In this document: in pieces, positions 7,834 through 16,416 of the stretch
Numbering within the stretch: position 1 is the first letter of the stretch
How the letters are laid out: each line of letters opens with the position of its first letter
Assembly (NCBI RefSeq): GCF_900112815.1
Contig: NZ_FOND01000008.1
Span: forward strand, 124,001-188,000
Direction of reading: 5' to 3'
DNA: 64,000 nucleotides
From: Blastococcus tunisiensis
GTDB lineage: Bacteria > Actinomycetota > Actinomycetes > Mycobacteriales > Geodermatophilaceae
Translations under genes and position numbers: made by a program
Notes under the pieces: generated by a model
What the model was told of the DNA's origin: nothing
Database searches by the model: none
The model's input: only the letters and a program-made list of their open reading frames with translations

Positions 7834-8565
7834 TCAGTCTGCCGACCCGACGGGGACCAGCGCGTCACCGGTGCGGACCACGCCGTCGGACAGGACGGCG
7901 GCCCGGACGGCGAGCAGTCCGTCGCGCTCGCGGTGGATCGTCTTCAGCACGGTGGTGTCCCGCGCGAGGCCGCCCGGCTGCGGGCGGGTGGTCATCACGC
8001 AGCGCGGGATCGGCACGCCCAGCCGCAGCCGGGCGGTGCCGAGGTCGGCCTCCTGACCGTTCAGCCCGTCCTCGCCCTCGCCGTCGAGGACGACGTTGGC
8101 CCGGAACCGGCGCCGGTCCCAGCTGCCCAGCGTGCCCGTCGACACCAGCGACAGCCGGATGCGCGGGCTGTCGTGGAACGGCCCCGGGGCGCCCTCCCAC
8201 TGCAGCCACTCCGCCGGGTCCGGTACCTCCTCGTCCACCGGCGCCTCGTAGGTGGGGACGACGTCGCCGTCCCCGGGCGCCGCGCGCAGCTCCACCCGGC
8301 GGCCCAGCCAGGCGGAGAGGGCACCCTCGTCGGTGGTCACGGTGCCGTCGGGCAGGACGACCTCCACACCGCCGCCGGTCCGCAGCCGGGCCGCCCCGAA
8401 CAGCAGCTCGGGCACCCGGCGGGCGGTGAGGCCCAGGCCGGTGTCGCGGTCGAACAGCGCCCAGCCGCGGTCGCCGGGGATCCCGAGGGGGCCGATCTCC
8501 GCCTCGGTCAGCCGCTCCCCCTGCAGCGACTTGACCGGGTAGCGCCAGAGCTCGAGCACCCGCAC
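7834..8565 (-). CDS. MOSC domain protein
   Basis: A 243-residue protein with the N-terminal MOSC beta-barrel (LELWRYPVKSLQGERLTEAE) and the C-terminal MOSC domain. The conserved cysteine sits in VPIPRCVMTTRPQPGGL, the residue that carries sulfur or contacts the molybdenum cofactor in family members such as mARC and YcbX. Related proteins reduce N-hydroxylated compounds or sulfurate the cofactor. It starts two bases from the epimerase stop and is followed closely by the S4 gene. No molybdenum cofactor gene lies in this window, so the substrate cannot be inferred. Confidence 0.9.
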   Translation of the reverse strand: MRVLELWRYPVKSLQGERLTEAEIGPLGIPGDRGWALFDRDTGLGLTARRVPELLFGAARLRTGGGVEVVLPDGTVTTDEGALSAWLGRRVELRAAPGDGDVVPTYEAPVDEEVPDPAEWLQWEGAPGPFHDSPRIRLSLVSTGTLGSWDRRRFRANVVLDGEGEDGLNGQEADLGTARLRLGVPIPRCVMTTRPQPGGLARDTTVLKTIHRERDGLLAVRAAVLSDGVVRTGDALVPVGSAD

Positions 8566-8566
8566 G

Positions 8567-9472
8567 TCAGGCCGCCGTCCAGGCCAGCGTCCAGCGGCCC
8601 ACCCACAGCTCGCCGGGGTCCAGGACGACCAGGTCGTGCCCGTCGGCCAGGGCGTTCGGCGGGCAGCTCATCGGCTCGACGGCGAGGCTGCGGCGGTACT
8701 GGCCCGGGGGCAGGTGGTGGCCGCTGTAGACCTGCAGCCAGGGCCAGGCGTCGTCGACGGCGAGCTCCACCGCCCCGGCCGGGCCGACGGCGCGCACCCG
8801 CGCCCAGCCGTCCTCGTCGCGGACCAGGTCGGTGAGCGGCACGTCGAGCTCCCGGTCGCCGATCCGGCCCACCGCCCCGTCGAACGGGCGGCGCTCGCCG
8901 GTGGGCAGGCCCCCGTCGACGACGAGCTCGGTCCTGGCCGGCACGGAGAGCTCGACGTCGCGCACCCCGCCGTCCCCGGTGGTGCCGAACGCCAGGTAGG
9001 GGTGCATGCCGACTCCGACCGGGGCGTACACCGTGTCCAGGTTGGCGACCTCGACGGTGACCGCCAGCTGCCCGGCGGAGAGCCGGTACTCCACCGCCGC
9101 GGCCAGCCGGAAGGGGTAGCCGGGGTGCCGCTCGACGTTGGTGGCGACGGTGACCCGGTCGGCCTCGGCGTCCAGCACCGTCCACCGCTGCCAGCAGGCC
9201 AGCCCGTGGATGGCGTGCGGTTCCTCCGGCGAGCGGACGTCGAGCTGCAGCGGCTCGCCCTTCCACGTCCACCGCCCGTGCCGCAGCCGGTTGGGCCAGG
9301 GCACGAGGACGGCGCCGTTCCAGCCGGCCGGCACCGTGCCCGCCGGGTAGCCGTCGAGGACCTCCCAGTCGCCGGTGGTCAGCCGGCGCGGGCCGCCCCC
9401 GCGCAGGTCGACGACGAGCTCGGCGTCCCCGCTGCTCAGCCGCACTTCCGGTTCGGCGTCCGGATCACTCAT
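8567..9472 (-). CDS. aldose 1-epimerase family protein
   Basis: A 301-residue GalM-type beta-sandwich. The expected catalytic residues can be seen: His in EPHAIHGLACW, His in VGVGMHPYLAF, and Glu in LAVEPMSCPPNAL near the C-terminus. The family interconverts alpha and beta anomers of free sugars or sugar phosphates. NGAVLVPWPNRLRHGRW is characteristic of the actinobacterial subgroup. It is first in the leftward cluster with the MOSC and S4 genes. The specific sugar is unknown. Confidence 0.9.
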   Translation of the reverse strand: MSDPDAEPEVRLSSGDAELVVDLRGGGPRRLTTGDWEVLDGYPAGTVPAGWNGAVLVPWPNRLRHGRWTWKGEPLQLDVRSPEEPHAIHGLACWQRWTVLDAEADRVTVATNVERHPGYPFRLAAAVEYRLSAGQLAVTVEVANLDTVYAPVGVGMHPYLAFGTTGDGGVRDVELSVPARTELVVDGGLPTGERRPFDGAVGRIGDRELDVPLTDLVRDEDGWARVRAVGPAGAVELAVDDAWPWLQVYSGHHLPPGQYRRSLAVEPMSCPPNALADGHDLVVLDPGELWVGRWTLAWTAA

Positions 9473-9566
9473 GGCCTCAGCTCACCACACGGGCATCGGG
9501 AGCGCCCGCATGCGCATCGACGTCGGTATCCGGTCCGGGGGAACCGCGCCGGGGCGTGCCCGGGCG

Positions 9567-10028
9567 CTATCGGTCGAGCAGGCGCTCGAAGAACAGCGAG
9601 TGCTCGGCGTCCGGATCGCCGACGTAGGCCCCGAAGGCATCGATCGCCCGGTAGCCGGCCGACGTGTACAGCCCGATCGCCTCCGGCTGCAGCGGGCCGG
9701 TCTCCAGGCGCAGCGTGGTCCACCCGCGTTCGGCGGCGGCCTCCTCCAGGGCCGCGAGCACCGCGCGGGAGACGCCGCGGCCACGGGCGGCGGGCACCAC
9801 GTACATGCGCTTGACCTCGGCCACGCCGTCGCCGAGCACCCGCAGGGCGCCGCAGCCCAGCGGCGTCCCGTCCTCCTCCCGCGCGACGAGGACGACGGTG
9901 ACGTCGGCCGCCGACGGGTGCGTGCCGGGCTCGTCCTTGCCGCCGTACCGCGCCCGCACCTCCACCTGCTGGTCGGTCGCCAGCCGCTGGACGTCCGGGT
10001 CGTCCCAGGCCGCCCGCTGGATCTGCAC
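9567..10028 (-). CDS. GNAT family N-acetyltransferase
   Basis: A 153-residue protein from the GTG at 10028, which has an AGGA a few bases upstream; a longer frame to 10175 would overlap the divergent acyl-CoA dehydrogenase. The acetyl-CoA pyrophosphate-binding motif A is KRMYVVPAARGRGVSRAVL and motif B is RLETGPLQPEAIGLYTSAGY. Acetyl transfer to an amine is predicted. The C-terminal end (YVGDPDAEHSLFFER) is typical of small environmental GNATs. The substrate is unknown. Confidence 0.88.
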   Translation of the reverse strand: MQIQRAAWDDPDVQRLATDQQVEVRARYGGKDEPGTHPSAADVTVVLVAREEDGTPLGCGALRVLGDGVAEVKRMYVVPAARGRGVSRAVLAALEEAAAERGWTTLRLETGPLQPEAIGLYTSAGYRAIDAFGAYVGDPDAEHSLFFERLLDR

Positions 10029-10119
10029 GGGGGGATCCTGCCAAGCGCCCTCCCGCCGACCGGCATCCCGCCCCGACGGCGTCGTACCGTCCTGGGTACC
10101 GCCTGATCCGAGGAGCACC

Positions 10120-11277
10120 GTGCCGGTCGACCGCGAACTGCCCACCCCCGAGGCCCATGACCTGCTGGCCCTCACCCGCGAGCTGGCCGACGCCGAGCTG
10201 TCGCCGAAGGCGGCGCAGCACGAGCGCGAGGAGCGCTTCCCCCGGGAGGTGTTCCGGACCCTCGGGGAGGCGGGGCTGCTCGGTCTGCCGTTCGGCGAGG
10301 ACGTGGGCGGCGGCGGTCAGCCCTACGCGGTCTATCTGCAGGTCGTCGAGGAGCTGGCCGCCCGCTGGGCGAGCGTCGCTCTGGGCGTCAGCGTGCACAC
10401 CCTCGCCTGCTTCCCGATCGACCGCTTCGGCACCGAGGCCCAGCGCCGGGACCTGCTGCCGGACATGGTGGGCGGGCAGCTGCTCGGCGCCTACTGCCTG
10501 TCGGAGGCGCACGCCGGCTCGGACCCGGCCGCGATGCGGGCCACGGCGAAGGTGGGCGACGACGGCTGGGTGGCCAACGGCGAGAAGGCCTGGGTCACCC
10601 ACGGCGGGCACGCGGACTTCTACTCCACGTTCCTCCGCACGCCGGACGACGGGGAGCGCGCCATCTCCACGTTCCACCTGACCCCGGACCTGCCCGGCTT
10701 CTCCCCCGCCCGCCCCGAGGAGAAGATGGGCCTGACCGGCTCCACGACGGCCGCGATCCGGCTGGACGACGTCCCCGTCCCCGCCGACCGGCTGGTCGGC
10801 GAGCGCGGCCGCGGGCTGTCGATCGCGCTGGCCGCGCTCGACTCCGGGCGGCTGGGCGTCAGCGCCGTCGCCGTCGGGCTCGCCCAGTCCGCTCTCGACC
10901 TCGCCGTGCGGTACGCCGGGGAACGGGAGGCGTTCGGCCGGCGGATCATCGACCACCAGGGGGTGGCGTTCCTGCTCGCCGACATGGCCGCCGCCGTGGA
11001 GTCCGCCCGCGCGACGTACCTGGTGGCCGCCCGGCGGCGGGACGCCGGCAAGGAGTACGGGCGGCAGGCCAGCATCGCCAAGCTGGTGGCCACCGACGCC
11101 GCCATGAAGGTGACCACCGACGCGGTCCAGGTGCTGGGCGGCGCCGGCTACACCCGCGACCACCCCGCGGAGCGCTACATGCGCGAGGCGAAGGTCATGC
11201 AGATCTTCGAGGGGACGAACCAGATCCAGCGGATGGTCATCGGCAAGGCGCTGGCCCGCGAGGCGGCGGCGGGCTGA
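10120..11277 (+). CDS. acyl-CoA dehydrogenase
   Basis: A 385-residue flavoenzyme. GTG at 10120 follows AGGAG at 10111. Seen in order: the N-terminal helical domain (FPREVFRTLGEAGLLGLPF), FAD/substrate motif GAYCLSEAHAGSDPAAM, WVTHGGHADFY, ERYMREAKVMQIFEGTNQIQ and the catalytic-base Glu in IFEGTNQ in the position used by short-chain enzymes. It catalyses alpha,beta-dehydrogenation of an acyl-CoA in beta-oxidation, passing electrons to ETF. It stands alone, divergent from the GNAT gene. Chain length preference cannot be read from sequence. Confidence 0.95.
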   Translation: MPVDRELPTPEAHDLLALTRELADAELSPKAAQHEREERFPREVFRTLGEAGLLGLPFGEDVGGGGQPYAVYLQVVEELAARWASVALGVSVHTLACFPIDRFGTEAQRRDLLPDMVGGQLLGAYCLSEAHAGSDPAAMRATAKVGDDGWVANGEKAWVTHGGHADFYSTFLRTPDDGERAISTFHLTPDLPGFSPARPEEKMGLTGSTTAAIRLDDVPVPADRLVGERGRGLSIALAALDSGRLGVSAVAVGLAQSALDLAVRYAGEREAFGRRIIDHQGVAFLLADMAAAVESARATYLVAARRRDAGKEYGRQASIAKLVATDAAMKVTTDAVQVLGGAGYTRDHPAERYMREAKVMQIFEGTNQIQRMVIGKALAREAAAG

Positions 11278-11367
11278 TCCTCCGGACGGCGGAACCGTGA
11301 CGTCCGTCAGTGGACCCGGTGGGCCGGTCCGGACGAGACTGGGGGCTCCCGCACCAGGAGAGCAGCC

Positions 11368-11799
11368 ATGCCCGAGCCCCACCTGCGAGCCGCCGACACC
11401 GACCGTGCCGCCGTCGCCGACGTCCTCGGCCGGCACATGGCCGCCGGACGGCTGACCGTGGCCGAGTACGACGAGCGGCTGGCCCGGGCGTACGCGGCGA
11501 AGACCTACGGCGAACTGGCCGAGCTCACGGCCGACCTGCCCACGGCCGCCCCGGCCGTCCGGCCCGACCCGCTGCCGGCCGTCGGCGGATCCGCACCGGC
11601 CCGCCGGCACGGTGGGTGGGACGGCGACCCGCAGTCGTGGCGGTCCTGGGTGACCACGTCGCTGATCGTGCTCACCATCTGGGCCGCGACCTCGCTGGCC
11701 AGCTGGGAGTTCCTGTACTTCTGGCCGGTCTGGGTGATCGGCCCGTGGGGTGCGGTCCTCCTCGCCCAGACCCTCACCCGCGGCCGGGACGACCGCTGA
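11368..11799 (+). CDS. DUF1707 (SHOCT-like) and two-TM domain protein
   Basis: A 143-residue protein. The N-terminal DUF1707 module has the usual run RAADTDRAAVADVLGRHMAA followed by GRLTVAEYDERLARAYAAKT; the C-terminal half has two membrane segments (SLIVLTIWAATSLASWEFLY and WPVWVIGPWGAVLLAQTL), the 2TM layout. DUF1707 proteins are common in actinobacteria and are often linked to stress or envelope regulation, but no activity is established. It is read toward the WS/DGAT gene, with a 12-base convergent gap. Confidence 0.9.
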   Translation: MPEPHLRAADTDRAAVADVLGRHMAAGRLTVAEYDERLARAYAAKTYGELAELTADLPTAAPAVRPDPLPAVGGSAPARRHGGWDGDPQSWRSWVTTSLIVLTIWAATSLASWEFLYFWPVWVIGPWGAVLLAQTLTRGRDDR

Positions 11800-11811
11800 C
11801 ACCCGTTCCGC

Positions 11812-13134
11812 TCAGCCGGGAGCCGGCACCTGCTGCTGCGCCCCGGCGAGTTCGGCGTGGAAGGCGGCCACCAGTCTCTCCGGGTCGGGCAGCACGGTCC
11901 GGTCGGTGCCGAAGCCGACCGTGACCTCGCCGGAGAAGCTGAAGACGCAGACGGTCAGGCTCTGATCCCCGCTGCAGGGTGCCCAGCCCACCGCCCCGGC
12001 CACCCGCGCGCCGGCGAGCGCCATGGGGGCCGGTGGACCCGGCACGTTCGTGAGCACCCCGACGGCCTTGGCGGCCAGCAGGCGGCTGACCGCGGTCCCC
12101 ACCAGCGACGGGCTCAGGGCGATGCCGCGCTGCAGCCCGAAGTTCATCAGCGGCTCCCAGCTGTCCCTGATGCGGGCGATCCGACGGCGCACCTCGGGGA
12201 GACGGTCGGTGAACGCGGCGGGTCCGTGCGGCAGCACCGCGAGCACCAGGGCGAAGTGGTTGCCCAGCCCGGTCGGCGGCAGCGGGCTCGCCGGGTCGAG
12301 GTTGACCGGCACCATCCAGGCGAGGTCGTCATCGCCCGGCACCAGCCTGCGCTCCGGCGGCGCGTCTTCCAGGTAGCGGGCCACCGCCCCGCAGATCAGC
12401 GTGGTGCAGACGTCGTTGACGCTGGCTCCGGCCCGGTCGGCGATGCCCCGGAGCGCCGCCAGTGGTACGGGATCGCTCCAGGTCGCGGTCTTCTCGACGC
12501 CGACCCGACCGTCCAGCAGTGAGCCCGGGTTGGACCACAGCCCGATCTTCACCGCGCTGCCGGCCGTGTGCAGGAGGCCCACGACCGGACCGGTCCGCCG
12601 GCTGCCGCGGTGCACGGGTGCTCGCCCGCCGACCCGTGCGGGCAGCGCGATCTCCGCGCCGTCGGGGTCGAGCGGATCGAGGATGCCCAGCATCACCTGG
12701 GTCAGGCGCACGCCGTCGGCCATGGCGTGGTGGTACCGCTGGACCAGCGCGCTGCCGCCGCGGTAGCCCTGCAGCAGGTGGACCGTCCAGAGGGGGTGCG
12801 CACGGTCGAGCGGAACACTGCGCTGCGCGGCCACGTAGTCCTCGAGGGCCGCTCGGTCCGCACCGGCCGCCAGCTCCTCGACCAGGACGTGCCGGTCGAG
12901 GTCGAAGTCGGGGTCGTCGGCCCAGTGCCCCCATCGGACCGGTCCTCGGTGCAGCACCGGCCGCTGCCGGAAGACCGGATACCGGTCGACGACGCGCTCG
13001 ACCAGGAGCGCCCGCAGTCGATCCGGGTCCACCGGCGTCGTCGTCCACAGGACGGACGTGATGGCCATGAGGTTGTCCGGCCGGTCGAGCTCGAGCCAGA
13101 TGCTGTCCTGCGGTGTCATGGGACGACGACCCAT
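11812..13134 (-). CDS. wax ester synthase / diacylglycerol acyltransferase (WS/DGAT)
   Basis: A 440-residue protein from ATG 13134, preceded by GGAGG; a second ATG at 13119 is possible. The WS/DGAT active-site motif HHAMADG is at residues 135-141, and LTNVPGPP, a conserved family motif, is near the C-terminus. The enzyme transfers acyl groups from acyl-CoA to diacylglycerol or fatty alcohol, making storage lipids, as in the Tgs proteins of Mycobacterium. It lies near an acyl-CoA dehydrogenase, which fits lipid turnover. It is a single-gene unit with the tRNA-Leu gene and its hairpin upstream. Confidence 0.93.
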   Translation of the reverse strand: MGRRPMTPQDSIWLELDRPDNLMAITSVLWTTTPVDPDRLRALLVERVVDRYPVFRQRPVLHRGPVRWGHWADDPDFDLDRHVLVEELAAGADRAALEDYVAAQRSVPLDRAHPLWTVHLLQGYRGGSALVQRYHHAMADGVRLTQVMLGILDPLDPDGAEIALPARVGGRAPVHRGSRRTGPVVGLLHTAGSAVKIGLWSNPGSLLDGRVGVEKTATWSDPVPLAALRGIADRAGASVNDVCTTLICGAVARYLEDAPPERRLVPGDDDLAWMVPVNLDPASPLPPTGLGNHFALVLAVLPHGPAAFTDRLPEVRRRIARIRDSWEPLMNFGLQRGIALSPSLVGTAVSRLLAAKAVGVLTNVPGPPAPMALAGARVAGAVGWAPCSGDQSLTVCVFSFSGEVTVGFGTDRTVLPDPERLVAAFHAELAGAQQQVPAPG

Positions 13135-13273
13135 GGGTGCCTCCGCGTCCGACGGTGCGCCGACCTCGGCGCGACACCGGCCGACCCTCGCCGGTGGACC
13201 ACTGAGCCACCAGGCACGAACTGCCCGCGGTGGACCGACGGAGGTCCCGCGGCGGCGCACCCGGAACGCAGAA

Positions 13274-13297
13274 GAGCGGCCGGGTGACCGGCCGCTC
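13274..13297. terminator. hairpin terminator after tRNA-Leu
   Basis: A perfect 10-bp stem, GAGCGGCCGG with CCGGCCGCTC, with a four-base loop GTGA, lies about 15 bases past the tRNA-Leu 3' end on the minus strand. No U tract follows, which is common for actinobacterial terminators. Confidence 0.7.
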
Positions 13298-13311
13298 CTG
13301 GTCGAACTGGG

Positions 13312-13394
13312 TGGGCAAGGGGGGAGTTGAACCCCCACGTCCTTTCGGACACACGGACCTGAACCGTGCGCGTCTGCCATTCCGCCACTTGCCC
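13312..13394 (-). tRNA. tRNA-Leu(CAG)
   Basis: The 83-nt cloverleaf includes the discriminator A. Acceptor stem GGGCAAG pairs with CTTGCCC; the anticodon arm is CACGG-TTCAGGT-CCGTG with anticodon CAG; a long variable arm (GTGTCCGAAAGGACG) marks a class II tRNA; the T arm GGGGG-TTCAACT-CCCCC is intact. CCA is not encoded. It reads CUG, the dominant leucine codon of this genome. A tRNA-Leu at this place beside fhaA matches Mycobacterium gene order. Confidence 0.96.
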
Positions 13395-13519
13395 TGGCGC
13401 TCGACGAGATTAGCAGTCGGGGCGCCGTAGCCCGGCCGGGGGGTGGGTCGTTGCCCGTCCGTGTCAACTGTGTGCGGGGAGTCGCGGGTTGGCGGCCGGT
13501 CCGCCGGGCACGTCCCGGC

Positions 13520-13525
13520 TACGAT
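13520..13525 (+). promoter_or_regulatory. possible -10 element for the fhaA operon
   Basis: TACGAT (TANNNT form) lies about 46 bases before the fhaA GTG in the 177-base gap after tRNA-Leu. No convincing -35 is seen. This is a guess from pattern alone. Confidence 0.3.
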
Positions 13526-13571
13526 CACTGGCGGGAAGACGGGACGACCAGCCGAGCGCAAAGGAGCGACT

Positions 13572-14405
13572 GTGGGCGTGCTGCAGCGCTTCGAGCGACG
13601 CCTCGAGGGCATGGTGGGGCTGGCGTTCGCCCGTCTCTTCAAGGGCAAGGTGCACCCGGCCGAGATCGCGAAGGCGCTGCAGCGCGAGGCGGACGAGCAG
13701 CGGTCGATCATGGGTGAGGGCCGCGTCCTGGCACCCAACGTCTACGTCGTGACCCTCGGGCCCACCGACTTCGAGCACCTCGGCCAGTGGTCGGACCAGC
13801 TGGCCGGCGAGCTGGCCGACATGGTCACCGAGCACATCGACGACGAGGGCTACCAGGTCTTCGACAAGGTGACCGTGCACCTCGAGCAGGACACCGACCT
13901 GCCGACGGGCGTCTTCGAGGTCAGCTCGCACGTGGCCGACCCCGCCCGCCCGCCGTCCCGGGACGACGTCGCGGCGGTCGCTCCCCCGCGTCCGGTGACC
14001 GGCGCCCACCCGCCGCTCCCCCCGCTGCCCCCGCTCCCGCCGCTGCGCGGCCGGGTGGCCACCGACACCGGCAAGCAGGGGCCCTCGTTCAGCGGCCGCG
14101 CGGGCCAGCGCCCCGGCGTCACCCACGTCCTCGTCGTCGACGGCCCCGGCACCCGGCACGAGCTCACCACCGGCCGCAACGTCATCGGCCGCGGCACCGA
14201 GGCCGACATCCGCCTCCCCGACACCGGGGTCAGCCGCAAGCACGTGGACGTCGTCCTCGACGGCGGCACCGCGACCGTCGAGGACCTCGGCTCCACCAAC
14301 GGCACGCTGGTGAACGGCCGTCGCGTCACCCGGCACGCGCTGTCGGACGGCGACGTCATCCGGATCGGCCACTCGGTGCTGGTCTACCGGCAGGACGGCC
14401 AGTGA
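13572..14405 (+). CDS. fhaA: FhaA, FHA-domain adaptor of the PknA/PknB pathway
   Basis: A 277-residue protein from GTG 13572 with AAGGAG just before it. The N-terminal DUF3662 domain (FERRLEGMVGLAFARLF... EIAKALQREADEQ, about 4-120) is followed by a Pro-rich linker (PLPPLPPLPPL) and a C-terminal FHA domain with NVIGRGTEADIRLPD, VSRKHVDVV and the DLGSTNGTLVNG signature (about 195-272). FHA domains bind phosphothreonine. In mycobacteria FhaA binds the phosphorylated MviN/MurJ pseudokinase and restrains peptidoglycan synthesis. It is first of the operon fhaA-fhaB-pstP-rodA-pbpA-pknA-pknB. A pseudokinase and murJ occur at 59-63 kb here. Confidence 0.95.
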   Translation: MGVLQRFERRLEGMVGLAFARLFKGKVHPAEIAKALQREADEQRSIMGEGRVLAPNVYVVTLGPTDFEHLGQWSDQLAGELADMVTEHIDDEGYQVFDKVTVHLEQDTDLPTGVFEVSSHVADPARPPSRDDVAAVAPPRPVTGAHPPLPPLPPLPPLRGRVATDTGKQGPSFSGRAGQRPGVTHVLVVDGPGTRHELTTGRNVIGRGTEADIRLPDTGVSRKHVDVVLDGGTATVEDLGSTNGTLVNGRRVTRHALSDGDVIRIGHSVLVYRQDGQ

Positions 14406-14489
14406 TCGGGCTGGTCCTCCCGTGACCGGGTTCGCGAGCGCACCCGGAGACCCAGCAGTGCGCGCGGCGTCCGCGGGCGGGGCGGGCCC

Positions 14490-14954
14490 GTGAGCGAGAT
14501 CGTGCTGCAGGCCTTCCGCTTCGGGTTCCTGCTGCTGCTCTGGCTGTTCATCTTCGCGGCCTTCCGCGTGGTGCGCGCCGACCTGTTCGGCGGCCGCACC
14601 GGGCGGGTGGCCTCCGTGCCGCCCCGGGCGGCCGCGAGCACCGGTCGCAAGCGCGGCCAGCGCAGCCCCAAGACCCTGGTGGTCACCGCCGGGCCCCTGA
14701 CCGGCACGAAGATCACCCTCGGCGACCAGCCGATCCTCATCGGCCGCGCCGACGACTCGACGCTGGTGCTCACCGACGACTTCGCCAGCTCCCGCCACGC
14801 CCGCCTGACCAACCGCGGCGGGCAGTGGTACGTGGAGGACCTCGGATCCACCAACGGCACCTACCTCGACCAGCAGCGCGTGCAGGGCCCCCTGCTGGTG
14901 GGTCCCGGCCAGCCGATCCGCATCGGGCAGACTGCCCTGGAGCTGCGCACGTGA
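14490..14954 (+). CDS. fhaB: FhaB/FipA, membrane FHA-domain protein
   Basis: A 154-residue protein from GTG 14490. One N-terminal membrane helix (FRFGFLLLLWLFIFAAFRVV, about 9-30) is followed by a basic linker and an FHA domain: ITLGDQPILIGRADDSTLVL, ASSRHARL and DLGSTNGTYLD. The threonine-rich linker is a likely PknB target. In mycobacteria FipA (FhaB) helps recruit FtsZ and FtsQ under stress and is a PknA/B substrate. It stands between fhaA and pstP, same strand. Confidence 0.95.
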   Translation: MSEIVLQAFRFGFLLLLWLFIFAAFRVVRADLFGGRTGRVASVPPRAAASTGRKRGQRSPKTLVVTAGPLTGTKITLGDQPILIGRADDSTLVLTDDFASSRHARLTNRGGQWYVEDLGSTNGTYLDQQRVQGPLLVGPGQPIRIGQTALELRT

Positions 14955-15027
14955 GCACACGTGCCGGCTCCGTCAGAAGGACAGCCATCGGGCGCACACG
15001 CCCCCCGAGCGCCAGCGAGGTGGATGC

Positions 15028-16416
15028 ATGAGCCTCGTCCTGAGGTACGCGGCGCGCTCGGACCGCGGCCTGATCCGCGGCAACAACCAGGACTCCGTCT
15101 ACGCCGGCCCCCGCCTGCTCGCCGTCGCCGACGGCATGGGCGGGCACGCGGCGGGCGACGTCGCCAGCAAGGTCGTCATCGCCGCGCTGGAGCACCTGGA
15201 CGAGGACACCCCCTCCGGTGACATGCTGCAGGCCCTGCGCGAGGCGGTCTTCGAGGGCAGCGAGCACCTGCGCGAGGTCATCCGGGAATCCCCCCAGCTC
15301 GAGGGCATGGGGACGACGCTGACCGCGATCCTGTTCGCCGGCGGCCGGCTCGCGCTGTGCCACGTCGGCGATTCCCGGGCCTACCTGGTGCGCGACGGCC
15401 AGCTCTCCCAGATCACCCACGACGACACGTTCGTGCAGACGCTGATCGACGACGGCCGGATCACCGCGGAGGAGGCCAACAGCCACCCCCAGCGGTCACT
15501 GCTGCTGCGCGCCCTGAACGGGCAGGAGGTCGAGCCCGACCTCTCGATGCGCGAGGCGCGGGACGGCGACCGCTACCTGCTCTGCTCCGACGGCCTCTCG
15601 GGCGTGGTCAGCGAGGAGACCCTCGCCTCCGCACTCGAGGACCCGGACCCGCAGTCGACCGCGGACCGGCTGATCGAGCTCGCCCTGCGCAGCGGCGGCC
15701 CGGACAACATCACCGTCATCGTGGCCGACGTCGTCGAGGAGAGCGGCGGCCGCGGCCGGGTGGACCCCGTCATCGACGGCGCTGCCGGGGACAACATCGG
15801 CCAGCGCGAGGTGGACAACCGCTCGGCCGCCGGCCGGGCCGCACTCGCCGATCCCCATCCACCGTCCCCACCACCCAGCACACCGCCGACGGGCGGCGGC
15901 CCCTCCGCCCGCCGCCGCCCGCTGCGACTTCTCCTGGTGGCGGTGGCAGCCCTCGTCGTGCTCGTCGCGGGGGCTGTCGGTACGTACGTGTGGGCCCTCG
16001 GCCACTGGTTCGTCGGTGTCGACGCCAGCGGGGACGAGGAAGAGGTCGCCGTCTTCCGCGGCCTGGACGTCTCGCTGGTCGGCTTCGACTTCTTCGAGCT
16101 GGACCACGTCAGCGGCATGTCGGTCGCCGACCTCACGCCCGCCGCGCGCACCCGGGTCCGCGGCGGGATCACCGCCGACGACGAGCGGGACGCGGCCCAG
16201 ATCCTGTCCCGGCTGCGCGACCAGCGGCTGCCCCTGTGCCCGTCACCCGAACCCGAGCCCGCCACGGCCACGCCCACGGCGCCCGCGCCCGCCGACACGC
16301 CGGGTGCGCCGGTCCCCACCGAGCCCGCTGCCGGCGACGGCGATCCGGCACCGACGACGTCGGCCCGGCCCACGGCGTCGTCCGAGCCGGGGGAGAACTG
16401 CCGGGAGGCCGGCTGA
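15028..16416 (+). CDS. pstP: PstP, PP2C-family Ser/Thr phosphatase
   Basis: A 462-residue membrane phosphatase. Cytoplasmic PP2C domain (about 1-240) has the metal-binding motifs: RGNNQDSV, VADGMGGHAAGDVAS, CHVGDSRAYL, LLCSDGLSGVV and GGPDNITVIVADV. A Pro-rich juxtamembrane stretch leads to one TM helix (LLLVAVAALVVLVAGAVGTY) and an extracellular tail rich in Pro, Thr and Ala. It removes phosphates from PknA/PknB and their substrates. ATG 15028 follows GAGGTGG. Its TGA overlaps the rodA ATG (TGATG), so the two are translationally coupled. Confidence 0.97.
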   Translation: MSLVLRYAARSDRGLIRGNNQDSVYAGPRLLAVADGMGGHAAGDVASKVVIAALEHLDEDTPSGDMLQALREAVFEGSEHLREVIRESPQLEGMGTTLTAILFAGGRLALCHVGDSRAYLVRDGQLSQITHDDTFVQTLIDDGRITAEEANSHPQRSLLLRALNGQEVEPDLSMREARDGDRYLLCSDGLSGVVSEETLASALEDPDPQSTADRLIELALRSGGPDNITVIVADVVEESGGRGRVDPVIDGAAGDNIGQREVDNRSAAGRAALADPHPPSPPPSTPPTGGGPSARRRPLRLLLVAVAALVVLVAGAVGTYVWALGHWFVGVDASGDEEEVAVFRGLDVSLVGFDFFELDHVSGMSVADLTPAARTRVRGGITADDERDAAQILSRLRDQRLPLCPSPEPEPATATPTAPAPADTPGAPVPTEPAAGDGDPAPTTSARPTASSEPGENCREAG